Assembly: GCF_000373965.1 (NCBI RefSeq)
Contig: NZ_KB892836.1
Span: 62,739 to 126,738 of the forward strand
DNA: 64,000 nucleotides
DNA from: Uliginosibacterium gangwonense DSM 18521
Lineage (GTDB): Bacteria > Pseudomonadota > Gammaproteobacteria > Burkholderiales > Rhodocyclaceae
Direction: 5' to 3'
The notes under the pieces are model-generated. The model was not told where the DNA came from and searched no databases. It saw only the letters and a program-made list of their open reading frames with translations. Each line of letters begins with the position of its first letter. The first letter of the stretch is position 1. The position numbers and the translations under genes were made by a program. Shown here piece by piece: positions 27,156 to 35,403 of the stretch.

Positions 27156-27668
27156 CTAAGCCCATAAGGCCAGACCCGTGGCATCCAACCAACACAGGTA
27201 GGCACGTAAATCAAACTCCAACTGATGGTAATCGGATTCCATATGGCAGCAGAGCTGATAGAAGGCTTTGTCATGATCACGCTCCTTCAGATGCGCCAAT
27301 TCGTGCACCACGATCATGCGCAGAAATTCCTCAGGCATATCACGAAACAAGCTCGCCACCCGAATTTCCCGCTTGGCCTTGAGCCGGTTGCCCTGCACCC
27401 GCGATATCGTAGTATGCGTACCCAAAGCGTTGCGAACGATATGGATCGTGTTGTCGTAACACACTTTGGAGATGGGGGCCGCACCGCGCAAGAACTGGCT
27501 TTTGAACTCTAGCACATAGTCATACAATGCCCGTTCGTTACGCACTGCATGCGCATGCGGATAACGCTTGTGCAGCATGGGCCCAAGTTTCTTGCTGGCG
27601 ATCAGTTCCTGAACCTGTTCTTGCAAACTCAACGGATACCCCGCCAGATACTCAAGCCCCTGCGCCAT
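27156..27668 (-). CDS. YgjP-like zinc metallopeptidase domain protein
   Basis: The 170-residue protein belongs by motif to the YgjP/WLM-like metallopeptidases: IVVHELAHLKERDHDKAFYQL holds HExxH plus the downstream His-Asp pair. The preceding RVQGNRLKAKREIRVASLF region and the N-terminal LIASKKLGPMLHKRYP are consistent with the family. Start can be GTG 27671 or ATG 27668. The terminator of the upstream lipoprotein gene lies between 27722 and 27756, so this gene must have its own weak promoter or read-through. Confidence 0.8.
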   Translation of the reverse strand: MAQGLEYLAGYPLSLQEQVQELIASKKLGPMLHKRYPHAHAVRNERALYDYVLEFKSQFLRGAAPISKVCYDNTIHIVRNALGTHTTISRVQGNRLKAKREIRVASLFRDMPEEFLRMIVVHELAHLKERDHDKAFYQLCCHMESDYHQLEFDLRAYLCWLDATGLALWA

Positions 27669-27721
27669 CACAAACCTTCCGCTACAAAAACATCAACTAT
27701 ACGCGCAACCATACAATCGAA

Positions 27722-27756
27722 AAAAGGCCATCCCGCAAATGCGAAGATGGCCTTTT
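27722..27756 (-). terminator. Terminator of the PKD lipoprotein gene
   Basis: On the minus strand AAAAGGCCATC and GATGGCCTTTTTT form a stem with an internal CGCA-TT-TGCG top, followed by a run of six T. It begins 20 nt after the lipoprotein stop codon. Confidence 0.9.
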
Positions 27757-27775
27757 GGAGCTGACTTGCTACGGC

Positions 27776-30067
27776 TTACTTGATGATCACGGTCAGGATA
27801 GTATTAGCAGGCACTACCACGCCGGTACGGGCATAGGTCGTCTTGCCGCTCGCCACCGTATCCTTCTGATAGGTATGGGTCGTTGCGCTGAACGAGCTTC
27901 CCACGCTGGTTGCTGTCGCCGGAATCACATATGCATAACCACTCAAATCCACCGCGGCCAAGGTGTAACCACCATCAATCTTGGCAGGGAAACCATAGCC
28001 ACCGCCCACGAAATCGCTTGTACCCAACGCAGAGAAGATGGTGGCACCATAACGTGCGTACTCGTCGGCAAAACCTACACCATTGTTGGACTTGATCAGC
28101 CCATCCAAACAATCATAACTGGTCTTGCCTGTAACGCCATCCTGGCAGGTCGTCACCAATTGCTTGAAGATCGACAGGCCATACCGACGATTGAGGAAGC
28201 CACCAAAAGACCCACCCAACGCATAGGAGTTATTGGTCAGAGTCCCCCAGTTCACATAGCTCACCCCGCCACCAGATTGCATGTAGTTAGGGGCACGAGC
28301 AGTTTGAGTCGGATTGTACCCACTCACCACCGCCTGTGTAATGATGTCTTCGGCCATCATTGCTGTTGTTTCTTCCAGCCAGGTATCATGGTCTGTACCA
28401 CGTAAAACCAGACGCTGATAGAAGTTGGTCATGTGCATGGCTTCATGCAACAAGGAAGACTTGGTGTATTTGGCGCCGCTAACCCTATAGCAGTTGGCAT
28501 CAATGAAAAACACCAGGGCCTCGTTGGACTTGGTTGAATAACCCCATCTCGTCCAAGAACTCTGCAATACGTTGTTTGCGTTTGAGAAGTACCCGCACCA
28601 ATTCAAGGTTCCTGTCTTGTTAATTAGAACGACATTAACGTCTTGCAGATTTGCACCATCCTGAATCAAATCAGCAGAATTAGTTGATGTGGCAGTACTT
28701 CCCCAAACATCCCCCACCAAGGCATTCATACGTGCAAGGCCACTGGTTGAGGCACCACAGAACATGCTGACCATATCGCTGATGTTTGCGTCCGTAACCA
28801 TGGAAGCAGCATTCGGATCGCGCCAGAAGACCACATTACGCCCCGAGGGCAAGCTGCAGGTAGCCACAGCCGTCGTTGCGTAAGACACCGGAGAACTCGA
28901 ACTGTCCATGGTATCCATCCACGAACGACTTGTGCCCAGAGACGGAGTAGGCATTACAGCCTTGGGAAGACTGCGAATTGCCATATTGGCATTGGCTGTT
29001 GCAATAGACTTGCTCTTGAGCAGATCAACAACTTCCTTGTTCCGCTGCATGACCAGTGCATGCCCTTGCTCGCGGTTCTGTTCAAGAGACAGAGTACGCA
29101 GGAGATTGGCGTTAGCCGGTTGAGCAGTCATCGCAACATTGGCGGCAGTGCCCATGGCAGGCACAGTCGTTGCAGCGTTGTTGCCGTTGGAAAACAGCAA
29201 GGTCACCTGTTTGCCAGCCGAAACCCCGGCAATGTTAATATTGACGCTGGCATTGGAAGCCGCAGTGTTGTTGTAACGCCAGACCCCTGTACCGCTACCG
29301 CTATACTGCGTTGGGCTGGTTGCCCCGCAGTTTGTTCCTGTGCAATCAACGGTCAGCGCGTTGGCTGTAGCGGCCACGACACCGACTGTGGCAGTGCTGG
29401 TCTTGGTCAGGCCTGTGGTGCTGTTCACAGTCAGTGTGACCGTATAGTTGCCCACGGCAGAATAGCTATGCGACACACTTGTACCGCTGCCAGTCGTGTT
29501 ATCGCCAAAATTCCAGGCATAGGTCAAGGCAGCATTTGTCGAATCTGTTGCCGAACCAGTGAAAGTAACTGTCTGTCCGACGTTGGCGGTAGATAGCGAT
29601 GCCGAAATCGTAGGCGTGCTCAGCACTTCCTTGGCAACCACAGTCACAGATTTTGTGCTGCTTGCAGAAAGGCTTGCCGTATTGCTTGCTGTAGCAGTAA
29701 CGGTATACGTACCAGCATTGGTAAAGGTGTGATTCACGCTCTGCCCGGTCACCGTAGCCGTGTTGTCGCCAAAAGACCAGTTGTAGGTCAGCGACAATCC
29801 AGCCGGATCGGTACTGGTTGCGGAGAACGCGACCGAGTCCCCCGCCGCCGGAGCGCTTTGCCCGACGGTAATTGCAGGCGCAGAAGGTGCCTGTTGTGTC
29901 TGCCCACCACTACTGGTAGTACCAGCGCTTGAGCTGGATGTGCCGCCGCCACCGCCGCCTCCACCACCACAGGCAGACACCAATGCCAATACACTCAACC
30001 CCAGGGCTGTACGCACAACAATTTGGCGCAATACACCCTGCTGTTGAAACGAATTCAGAAGAATCAT
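27776..30067 (-). CDS. PKD-domain lipoprotein with HExxH metallopeptidase-like domain
   Basis: The 763-residue protein has a lipoprotein signal (LSVLALVSAC) with nine glycines and a Ser/Thr/Gln tether. Two PKD domains follow (YNWSFGDNTATVTG and YAWNFGDNTTGSG), then a module with VDCTGTNCG and GVWRYNN. The C-terminal half has LLHEAMHMTNFYQRLV and, 23 residues later, DTWLEETTAMMAED, the HExxH plus downstream Glu pattern of hyicolysin-like M30 peptidases. It is probably a surface protease. The ATG at 30067 is preferred; a GTG at 30076 is also in frame. Confidence 0.8.
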   Translation of the reverse strand: MILLNSFQQQGVLRQIVVRTALGLSVLALVSACGGGGGGGGGTSSSSAGTTSSGGQTQQAPSAPAITVGQSAPAAGDSVAFSATSTDPAGLSLTYNWSFGDNTATVTGQSVNHTFTNAGTYTVTATASNTASLSASSTKSVTVVAKEVLSTPTISASLSTANVGQTVTFTGSATDSTNAALTYAWNFGDNTTGSGTSVSHSYSAVGNYTVTLTVNSTTGLTKTSTATVGVVAATANALTVDCTGTNCGATSPTQYSGSGTGVWRYNNTAASNASVNINIAGVSAGKQVTLLFSNGNNAATTVPAMGTAANVAMTAQPANANLLRTLSLEQNREQGHALVMQRNKEVVDLLKSKSIATANANMAIRSLPKAVMPTPSLGTSRSWMDTMDSSSSPVSYATTAVATCSLPSGRNVVFWRDPNAASMVTDANISDMVSMFCGASTSGLARMNALVGDVWGSTATSTNSADLIQDGANLQDVNVVLINKTGTLNWCGYFSNANNVLQSSWTRWGYSTKSNEALVFFIDANCYRVSGAKYTKSSLLHEAMHMTNFYQRLVLRGTDHDTWLEETTAMMAEDIITQAVVSGYNPTQTARAPNYMQSGGGVSYVNWGTLTNNSYALGGSFGGFLNRRYGLSIFKQLVTTCQDGVTGKTSYDCLDGLIKSNNGVGFADEYARYGATIFSALGTSDFVGGGYGFPAKIDGGYTLAAVDLSGYAYVIPATATSVGSSFSATTHTYQKDTVASGKTTYARTGVVVPANTILTVIIK

Positions 30068-30419
30068 TTCTAGCACTTTCTTAGTTCTTGATTAATGACT
30101 GGTCAAACCACTGCATGCATGCAGATAGCCAACCATTCCCCGGGCACAATTGTAAAGACTTGTAACTTTATTCCCAAACACAATTTGACAAGGACTCGGC
30201 ATTAAGTAGGTATGGGCCTCAGTTTCTCCGACAAAAGGCATAGATTCCGGCGCAAACGACAGGGCATTTTGAGAATCGTAAAAAACCGCTATGTGATTGA
30301 TCGATTGGCAATTACAGCCAAACATCTTCATCCCTGCCATGTTGTTCCAAATGCGCTCTTGAAACGGTTCAGCTTGCACCCACCTAGGACTCACCAGGTT
30401 AACAACAAGCACTTGCCCG
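30068..30419. other. Divergent intergenic region without genes
   Basis: This gap separates the divergent lipoprotein and phosphoesterase genes and should hold both promoters. It is AT-richer than its flanks. A GCATGCATGC repeat sits near 30115. No open frame with a ribosome site, no RNA gene and no terminator-like hairpin was seen. Confidence 0.5.
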
Positions 30420-31574
30420 ATGGTTCGTTCAATCCGCATCACAATTCTGCTGCTGTGCGTACTGTCTGTACTGGCACTCCTGCATGCTTACATCGGTATG
30501 CACGTGGTGGCGGATCTTGGCTTGCCGCACGGGGCAAGCATGTTGGCCTGGGGTGGGCTGATCATGTCCTGTTTGCTGATTCCTGCAGGGATGCTGACCC
30601 GCCTGTTTGAAGATCACCCGCTTGCAGACGCGCTGGCCTGGCTGGGCATGAGCACCATGGGGCTGTTTTCATCCTTGCTGGTGCTCACCTTTATACGGGA
30701 CATGGCCTTGCTGGTGGCCGACTGGCTGGATTACCACTCGGTCGGCTTGCTCACCGATACAGCAATCGCCGTCCCCCTCCTGGCCGTGCTCGCCACCCTG
30801 CTGGGGATGCTCAATGCACGGCGCTTGGCCCAGGTGGTAGACGTAGAGGTTCCACTCAAAGGCTTGCCTGCTGCGCTGGAGGGTTTCAAGATCGCCCAGA
30901 TCAGTGATATCCATGTCGGCCCCACCATCAAGCGGGATTACCTCATGCGTATTGTTGAACGTGTCAATACACTCGGGGCGGATATGGTGGCCATCACGGG
31001 GGATCTGGTCGATGGCAGCGTGGCAGAACTGACCGAACATACCGCGCCGCTCGCCCTGTTGCGGGCGCGACACGGCACGTTCTTTGTCACAGGTAACCAC
31101 GAGTATTACGCCAACGCGCCTGCATGGATCGAGGAAATCCGTCGCCTGGGGCTGCGTGTGCTGATCAATGAACACGTGCTGCTGGATCACGATGGCCAAA
31201 AAGTTGTCGTGGCGGGGGTAACCGACTACACAGCGCATCAATTCGACTCCAGTCACCGCAGCGACCCGCACGCCGCCATGGCTGGGGCTCCTGCCGATGC
31301 TGGCGCCAAGCTTTTGCTGGCGCATCAGCCACGCTCGGCAACTGCTGCCGCTGCGGCAGGCTTCGATCTGCAGCTATCTGGCCACACCCACGGTGGGCAA
31401 TTCCTGCCCTGGAACCTGTTCGTACCGCTGCAGCAACCCTTTATCGCCGGACTGCACAGATTGCAGAACCTATGGGTCTATGTCAGCCGGGGTACGGGTT
31501 ACTGGGGACCACCCAAACGCCTGGGAGCCCCATCGGAAATTACTTGTCTGCGCTTGGTCAGCGCTGGTTCGTGA
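30420..31574 (+). CDS. Membrane metallophosphoesterase
   Basis: The 384-residue protein has four predicted N-terminal membrane helices (residues about 5-130), then a calcineurin-like phosphoesterase domain: QISDIHVGPTI, ITGDLVDGS, VTGNHEYYAN and LSGHTHGGQF, the complete dimetal ligand set. This layout matches YkuE/YaeI-type enzymes, some of which act on lipid-linked phosphates. Substrate is not predictable. The start at 30420 gives an immediate membrane anchor (SIRITILLLCVLSVLALLHA). Confidence 0.88.
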   Translation: MVRSIRITILLLCVLSVLALLHAYIGMHVVADLGLPHGASMLAWGGLIMSCLLIPAGMLTRLFEDHPLADALAWLGMSTMGLFSSLLVLTFIRDMALLVADWLDYHSVGLLTDTAIAVPLLAVLATLLGMLNARRLAQVVDVEVPLKGLPAALEGFKIAQISDIHVGPTIKRDYLMRIVERVNTLGADMVAITGDLVDGSVAELTEHTAPLALLRARHGTFFVTGNHEYYANAPAWIEEIRRLGLRVLINEHVLLDHDGQKVVVAGVTDYTAHQFDSSHRSDPHAAMAGAPADAGAKLLLAHQPRSATAAAAAGFDLQLSGHTHGGQFLPWNLFVPLQQPFIAGLHRLQNLWVYVSRGTGYWGPPKRLGAPSEITCLRLVSAGS

Positions 31575-31702
31575 ACATGATGCCCCATTGCACCAATCAC
31601 ATTCCTTTGTCATAATCAATCTAAAACATCATTTTTAAAGTGGTTTTCGCCACGTAAACAGCCATTCCTTTCAACGCAGGATAGGGGCAGAATTGGCGCA
31701 TC

Positions 31703-32377
31703 ATGAATTTCGATGCATCCACCTTCCCTGCTGACCTGTTACTGCTCGCTGGCCTGCCTGTCATCCTGTGGCTGGGCTGGGCCTCGTTGCGGATAGCATG
31801 GCGAGAATTGCTGCTCACTCCGCTCTGGCACCGCTGGGCAGGTGGCGTACTGGTCGTCTGCCTGCTCTGGCGCCTGCACGGGCAGTTGGGAACAGGGCTG
31901 GATCTGCACCTTCTGGGCGCCACCCTGGTCACGCTGACCTATGGCCTCCCGCTCGGCAGTCTGTGTCTCATCCTTGGCGCTACGCTGGCTTACGCCACAG
32001 GCCCCCACATGGCCTGGACGGCACTGCCCTTGAATCTTCTGCTGGGCGCCCTGCTGCCCGCCCTGATCACCACGGCTGTACAAAGCTTGGCGCGACGGCA
32101 TCTGCCCGCCAACTACTTCGTGTATCTATTCATCAACGCCTGCCTGGCAGCCGCCTTGGGGGTAATTGCAGTTGGGGTGCTTGCTACCACATTGTTGGCA
32201 GGATTCGGCACACAACCCCTGGATTGGTTACTGGACAACTACCTGCCCTACTACCTGCTGATGGGGTTCTCCGAGGCCTGGCTCACCGGGGCTGCCATCG
32301 CCCTGATGGTGATCTGGCTGCCCGGCTGGGTCGCATCCTTTGATGACGACGCCTACCTGCGCAAACCCAAATCCTGA
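31703..32377 (+). CDS. CbiM-like energy-coupling factor permease family protein
   Basis: The 224-residue, six-helix membrane protein resembles the CbiM/NikM S-component fold: TLTYGLPLGSLCLILGATLAY, LNLLLGALLPALITTAVQSL, ARRHLPANYFVYLFINACLAA and MGFSEAWLTGAAIALMVIWL. These families bind Co or Ni. No EcfA ATPase, EcfT or CbiN/Q genes are nearby. A nickel link to urease or a cobalt link to nrdJ is tempting but cannot be shown. The N-terminal His that binds metal in classical CbiM is not present at residue 2, so transport may differ. Confidence 0.65.
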   Translation: MNFDASTFPADLLLLAGLPVILWLGWASLRIAWRELLLTPLWHRWAGGVLVVCLLWRLHGQLGTGLDLHLLGATLVTLTYGLPLGSLCLILGATLAYATGPHMAWTALPLNLLLGALLPALITTAVQSLARRHLPANYFVYLFINACLAAALGVIAVGVLATTLLAGFGTQPLDWLLDNYLPYYLLMGFSEAWLTGAAIALMVIWLPGWVASFDDDAYLRKPKS

Positions 32378-32402
32378 AAAATCCAGGCGTCACCAGCGTT
32401 GC

Positions 32403-33389
32403 TCACACCTTTGCCGCAGCCGCCACATAGCGGCGCGCCAACATGGCGCAGACAAAGAGTTGGATCTGGTGATACAGCATGATCGGCAACACGATCACCC
32501 CGAGCGTGGGGCTGGCGCCAAAGAGCAACTTGGCCATGGGCACACCAGAGGCCAAGGTCTTTTTTGACCCACAAAAGACCGCCGTAATTTCATCTTCATG
32601 CGAAAAACCGAATGCCCGTGCGGTCAAGCGCGTCAACTGCAACACCACGAGCAGGAATAGTGCAGCCCCCATCGCCACTTCGGCCAGCATCAGCAAACCG
32701 TGCTTCACCCACAGGCCACCCGCTACCGAATCGCTGAACGAGGAAAACACCAGCAGCAGGATCACACAGCGGTCAAACACATTGGTGTAGCGCTTGTATG
32801 TGGCAAACCACTTGCCCCAGACCGGGCGGATCACCTGCCCCAGCACAAAGGGGAGCAAGAGCATGATCGCAATCTTGAGCATCGCCTCACCAACTGGCAG
32901 GCTGCCACCTGAGGCGCCAAACTGAAAGCTGACCAGCATGGGGGTGATGAAAATGCCCAACAGGGATGACAAGGTGGCATTAAACACCGCCGCTGGCACA
33001 TTCCCTCCGGCAGCAGCCGTCATTGCCACGGAAGAAGAGATGGTGGAAGGCAAGGCACACAGATAGAAAAAGCCTGCCATCAGATCAGGCGACAACCAAT
33101 GCCCCACCAGCAGATTCAAGCCCCACCACAGCAGGGGGAATACCCCGAAGGTAAAGACCTGCACAACGCAATGCAGTCGCCAGTTCAAGAAGCCCGCGCG
33201 CAGGCTCTCGGTACTCAGCGCCACCCCATGCAGGAAAAACACCAGAAAAATCCCTGCATCACTCAAGCTATCCGCATGGATCAGCCCACCGCTGCGCCCC
33301 ACATCAGGGAAAAAAGACGCTGCAATCACAGACAGGATCATCCCGCCCAGAAACCAGTCCTTGGCCAAGCGTTTCAGTAAATCTTGCAT
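32403..33389 (-). CDS. Bile acid:sodium symporter family (SBF-like) transporter
   Basis: The 328-residue integral membrane protein has about ten helices. It matches the SBF-like CPA branch (as in YfeH): MILSVIAASFFP, FFLHGVALS, FYLCALPSTISSSVAMTAAAGGNVPAAVFNATLSSLLGIF, and the C-terminal KKTLASGVPMAKLLFG. The SSSVAMTAAAGGN crossover helix is typical. Substrate is unknown. It is transcribed divergently from an AraC regulator only 76 nt away, which likely controls it. Confidence 0.85.
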   Translation of the reverse strand: MQDLLKRLAKDWFLGGMILSVIAASFFPDVGRSGGLIHADSLSDAGIFLVFFLHGVALSTESLRAGFLNWRLHCVVQVFTFGVFPLLWWGLNLLVGHWLSPDLMAGFFYLCALPSTISSSVAMTAAAGGNVPAAVFNATLSSLLGIFITPMLVSFQFGASGGSLPVGEAMLKIAIMLLLPFVLGQVIRPVWGKWFATYKRYTNVFDRCVILLLVFSSFSDSVAGGLWVKHGLLMLAEVAMGAALFLLVVLQLTRLTARAFGFSHEDEITAVFCGSKKTLASGVPMAKLLFGASPTLGVIVLPIMLYHQIQLFVCAMLARRYVAAAAKV

Positions 33390-33465
33390 GGTTCATTCAC
33401 TCTATTGCACTTGACCTAAGCTATATCCAAACCCAGACTACCGTCTAACGCCAAAAAGCCAGATC

Positions 33466-34275
33466 ATGCAGCAAAACAGACAACCATCCGTTATCCGTTC
33501 CCTACCAGAATACCGGAGCCTGCCTCGCCCCGTGGTAGCCCGCGCAGAATTGCTTCACCCTGGCACGCTGACGCCGTGGCACCGGCACGATTGGTGGCAA
33601 CTCACCTACGCCCTGAGCGGCGTGCTGGAGCTGGAAACCGCCACCGGCAGCTTCATGGCCCCACCTCAACGGGCCATCTGGATTCCCCCCGGCACAGAGC
33701 ACAAGGCCACCAATACCGCCCCCACAGAAATGCGCAGTCTCTACATCGATTCCACACTCATGCAGACCGCGCCATCACGCTGCCGGGTTGTCAGTATTAC
33801 TCCGCTGGCACGCGAACTCATCGTGGCAACCTGCTTACTCCCGCCTGATTATAATGAACAAGCTGCGGCGGGGCGCCTGATTGGTGTACTGGTCGACCAA
33901 CTGCTGCAACTCCCAGAAGTTGCGTTCAACCTGCCAATGCCCACCGATCCCCGGCTGACGCGCATCTGCGCCGCCTTACAGGCCACGCCAGACGACACCC
34001 GGGACATGGTAGCCTGGGGCAAGGAGGCCGGCTTGAGCGAGCGATCCCTGGCGCGGCTGTTCAAACAGCAAACAGGCCTGAGCTTTGGGGACTGGCGCCA
34101 ACGGCTACGCCTGCTTCTGGCGCTGGCGGCCCTTGAGCGTGGCGAGCGCGTCACCCACGTTGCCCTGGATTCCGGCTACGCCTCCCCTTCGGCCTTCATT
34201 GCGGCCTTCCGTCGCAACTTTGGCATGACCCCGATGGAGATGTTCAGCCCCCGCCACCATACGGCAAGCACCTGA
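33466..34275 (+). CDS. AraC family transcriptional regulator with cupin domain
   Basis: The 269-residue protein has an N-terminal cupin-type ligand domain (LLHPGTLTPWHRHDWWQLTYAL and APPQRAIWIPPGTEHKA) and a C-terminal AraC DNA-binding domain: EAGLSERSLARLFKQQTGLSF for the first helix-turn-helix, VTHVALDSGYASPSAFIAAF for the second, and a closing FRRNFGMTPMEMF. The cupin/HTH order is like NimR/YidZ-type regulators of efflux genes. The 76-nt divergent gap to the transporter contains AGAC-TACC-GTCT at about 33436-33447, a possible operator. Its stop is followed in frame by an unrelated gene tail. Confidence 0.88.
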   Translation: MQQNRQPSVIRSLPEYRSLPRPVVARAELLHPGTLTPWHRHDWWQLTYALSGVLELETATGSFMAPPQRAIWIPPGTEHKATNTAPTEMRSLYIDSTLMQTAPSRCRVVSITPLARELIVATCLLPPDYNEQAAAGRLIGVLVDQLLQLPEVAFNLPMPTDPRLTRICAALQATPDDTRDMVAWGKEAGLSERSLARLFKQQTGLSFGDWRQRLRLLLALAALERGERVTHVALDSGYASPSAFIAAFRRNFGMTPMEMFSPRHHTAST

Positions 34276-34473
34276 TTTCTGGTCAAATTTCCCGACGGAA
34301 CGACTTTTGTCGGCAGTATCACCGCCAAGAGACCCAGCCTGTTCGCCATGCTTGGCGTACTTGTTGCCAAGGGTGGTAAGCTGATGCTGGTTGCACTCGT
34401 TGGCATGGGAGCCGGAGCGCACAAACTTTTCAGCCGTAAAAAACCAAACGAATTCGATACGAAACAGTCATGA
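34276..34473 (+). pseudogene. Orphan C-terminal tail of a membrane protein, coupled to the M50 gene
   Basis: Directly after the AraC stop, the same frame stays open for 65 codons and encodes LVKFPDGTTFVGSITAKRP, then a hydrophobic segment (LMLVALVGMGAGA) and HKLFSRKKPNEFDTKQS. Its stop TGA overlaps the ATG of the M50 protease (ATGA), the usual sign of a real upstream gene. No start with a ribosome site and no N-terminus exist, so it looks like the 3' end of a gene whose 5' part was lost. An ATG at 34348 could still give a 41-residue membrane peptide. It resembles the tails of DUF2167-type membrane proteins, with low certainty. Confidence 0.6.
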
Positions 34474-35186
34474 TCAAACTCCTTTTGCTGCTTTTGAGTG
34501 GTGCCAAATTCGGAAAGCTTCTGACCACGGGCGGCACCATGCTGCTCTCCGTCGTAGCCTATGCCTGGATTTACGGCTGGCGCTATGCAGCAGGTTTTGT
34601 GTTCCTCATGTTCTGTCATGAAATGGGCCACTACATCGCCGCCCGTCAACGCGGGCTGGCGGTTGGATTGCCCACCTTCATCCCGTTCGTGGGAGCCTGG
34701 ATACAACTAGGCAGCCACCCCCACAATGCAGAGACCGAGGCTTATGTCGGTATCATGGGACCGCTGGCAGGTACCCTTGCAACCGTGCTCTGCTATTTCT
34801 GGGCTCGCAACGAGGGGAGCCAATTGCTGCTGGCGATTTCCTACTCGGGCTTCTTTCTGAATCTGTTCAACCTGATCCCCTCACCACCTTTCGATGGGGG
34901 TTATGTCACAGCCGCCATCTCACGTCGCATCTGGTTTGTAGGCGTGCCTGTCATGATCGGGTTGTTCCTGTGGCGGCCAAGCCCCGTGCTGATCCTCATC
35001 GTACTGCTGGCGGCCCCACAAGTCATGCGGGCGATCAAGAACCGTGAAGAAGATCAACAGTATTACAACATCCCCTTGAACAAGCGCCTCGAATATGCAG
35101 CACTCTATATCGGCCTACTAGCTTACCTGGGCGTCATGACGCAGCAGGTACATGACCTGCTGCGACAACCATTGCTCCAGTCATAA
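34470..35186 (+). CDS. Site-2 protease family (M50) membrane metalloprotease
   Basis: The 238-residue polytopic protein has the intramembrane zinc motif HEMGH in VFLMFCHEMGHYIAARQRG near residue 51, and the second conserved motif NLFNLIPSPPFDGG near residue 135 with its catalytic Asp. No PDZ domain is present, so it is a compact class. Family members cut membrane-anchored substrates. The ATG overlaps the stop of a truncated upstream frame, suggesting the original operon partner was lost. Confidence 0.88.
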   Translation: MIKLLLLLLSGAKFGKLLTTGGTMLLSVVAYAWIYGWRYAAGFVFLMFCHEMGHYIAARQRGLAVGLPTFIPFVGAWIQLGSHPHNAETEAYVGIMGPLAGTLATVLCYFWARNEGSQLLLAISYSGFFLNLFNLIPSPPFDGGYVTAAISRRIWFVGVPVMIGLFLWRPSPVLILIVLLAAPQVMRAIKNREEDQQYYNIPLNKRLEYAALYIGLLAYLGVMTQQVHDLLRQPLLQS

Positions 35187-35403
35187 CAAGGCACTTGCCA
35201 CACACGCAGCAAAGTACAAAGGGCCCAGGGTCCTACAATGCGCTGATGACTCTTTGCGCCCACCACATGGTTCTGCGAGCACCACCTCACCCACCGCAGA
35301 TCGTAACATTTCTACCCCGTTGATCTCAGGAAAACCGCCAATCCCCTACTCATGGGTAAAATGGCGGGCATAACCATCACACCAAAACAATGAGACAAAC
35401 TTC

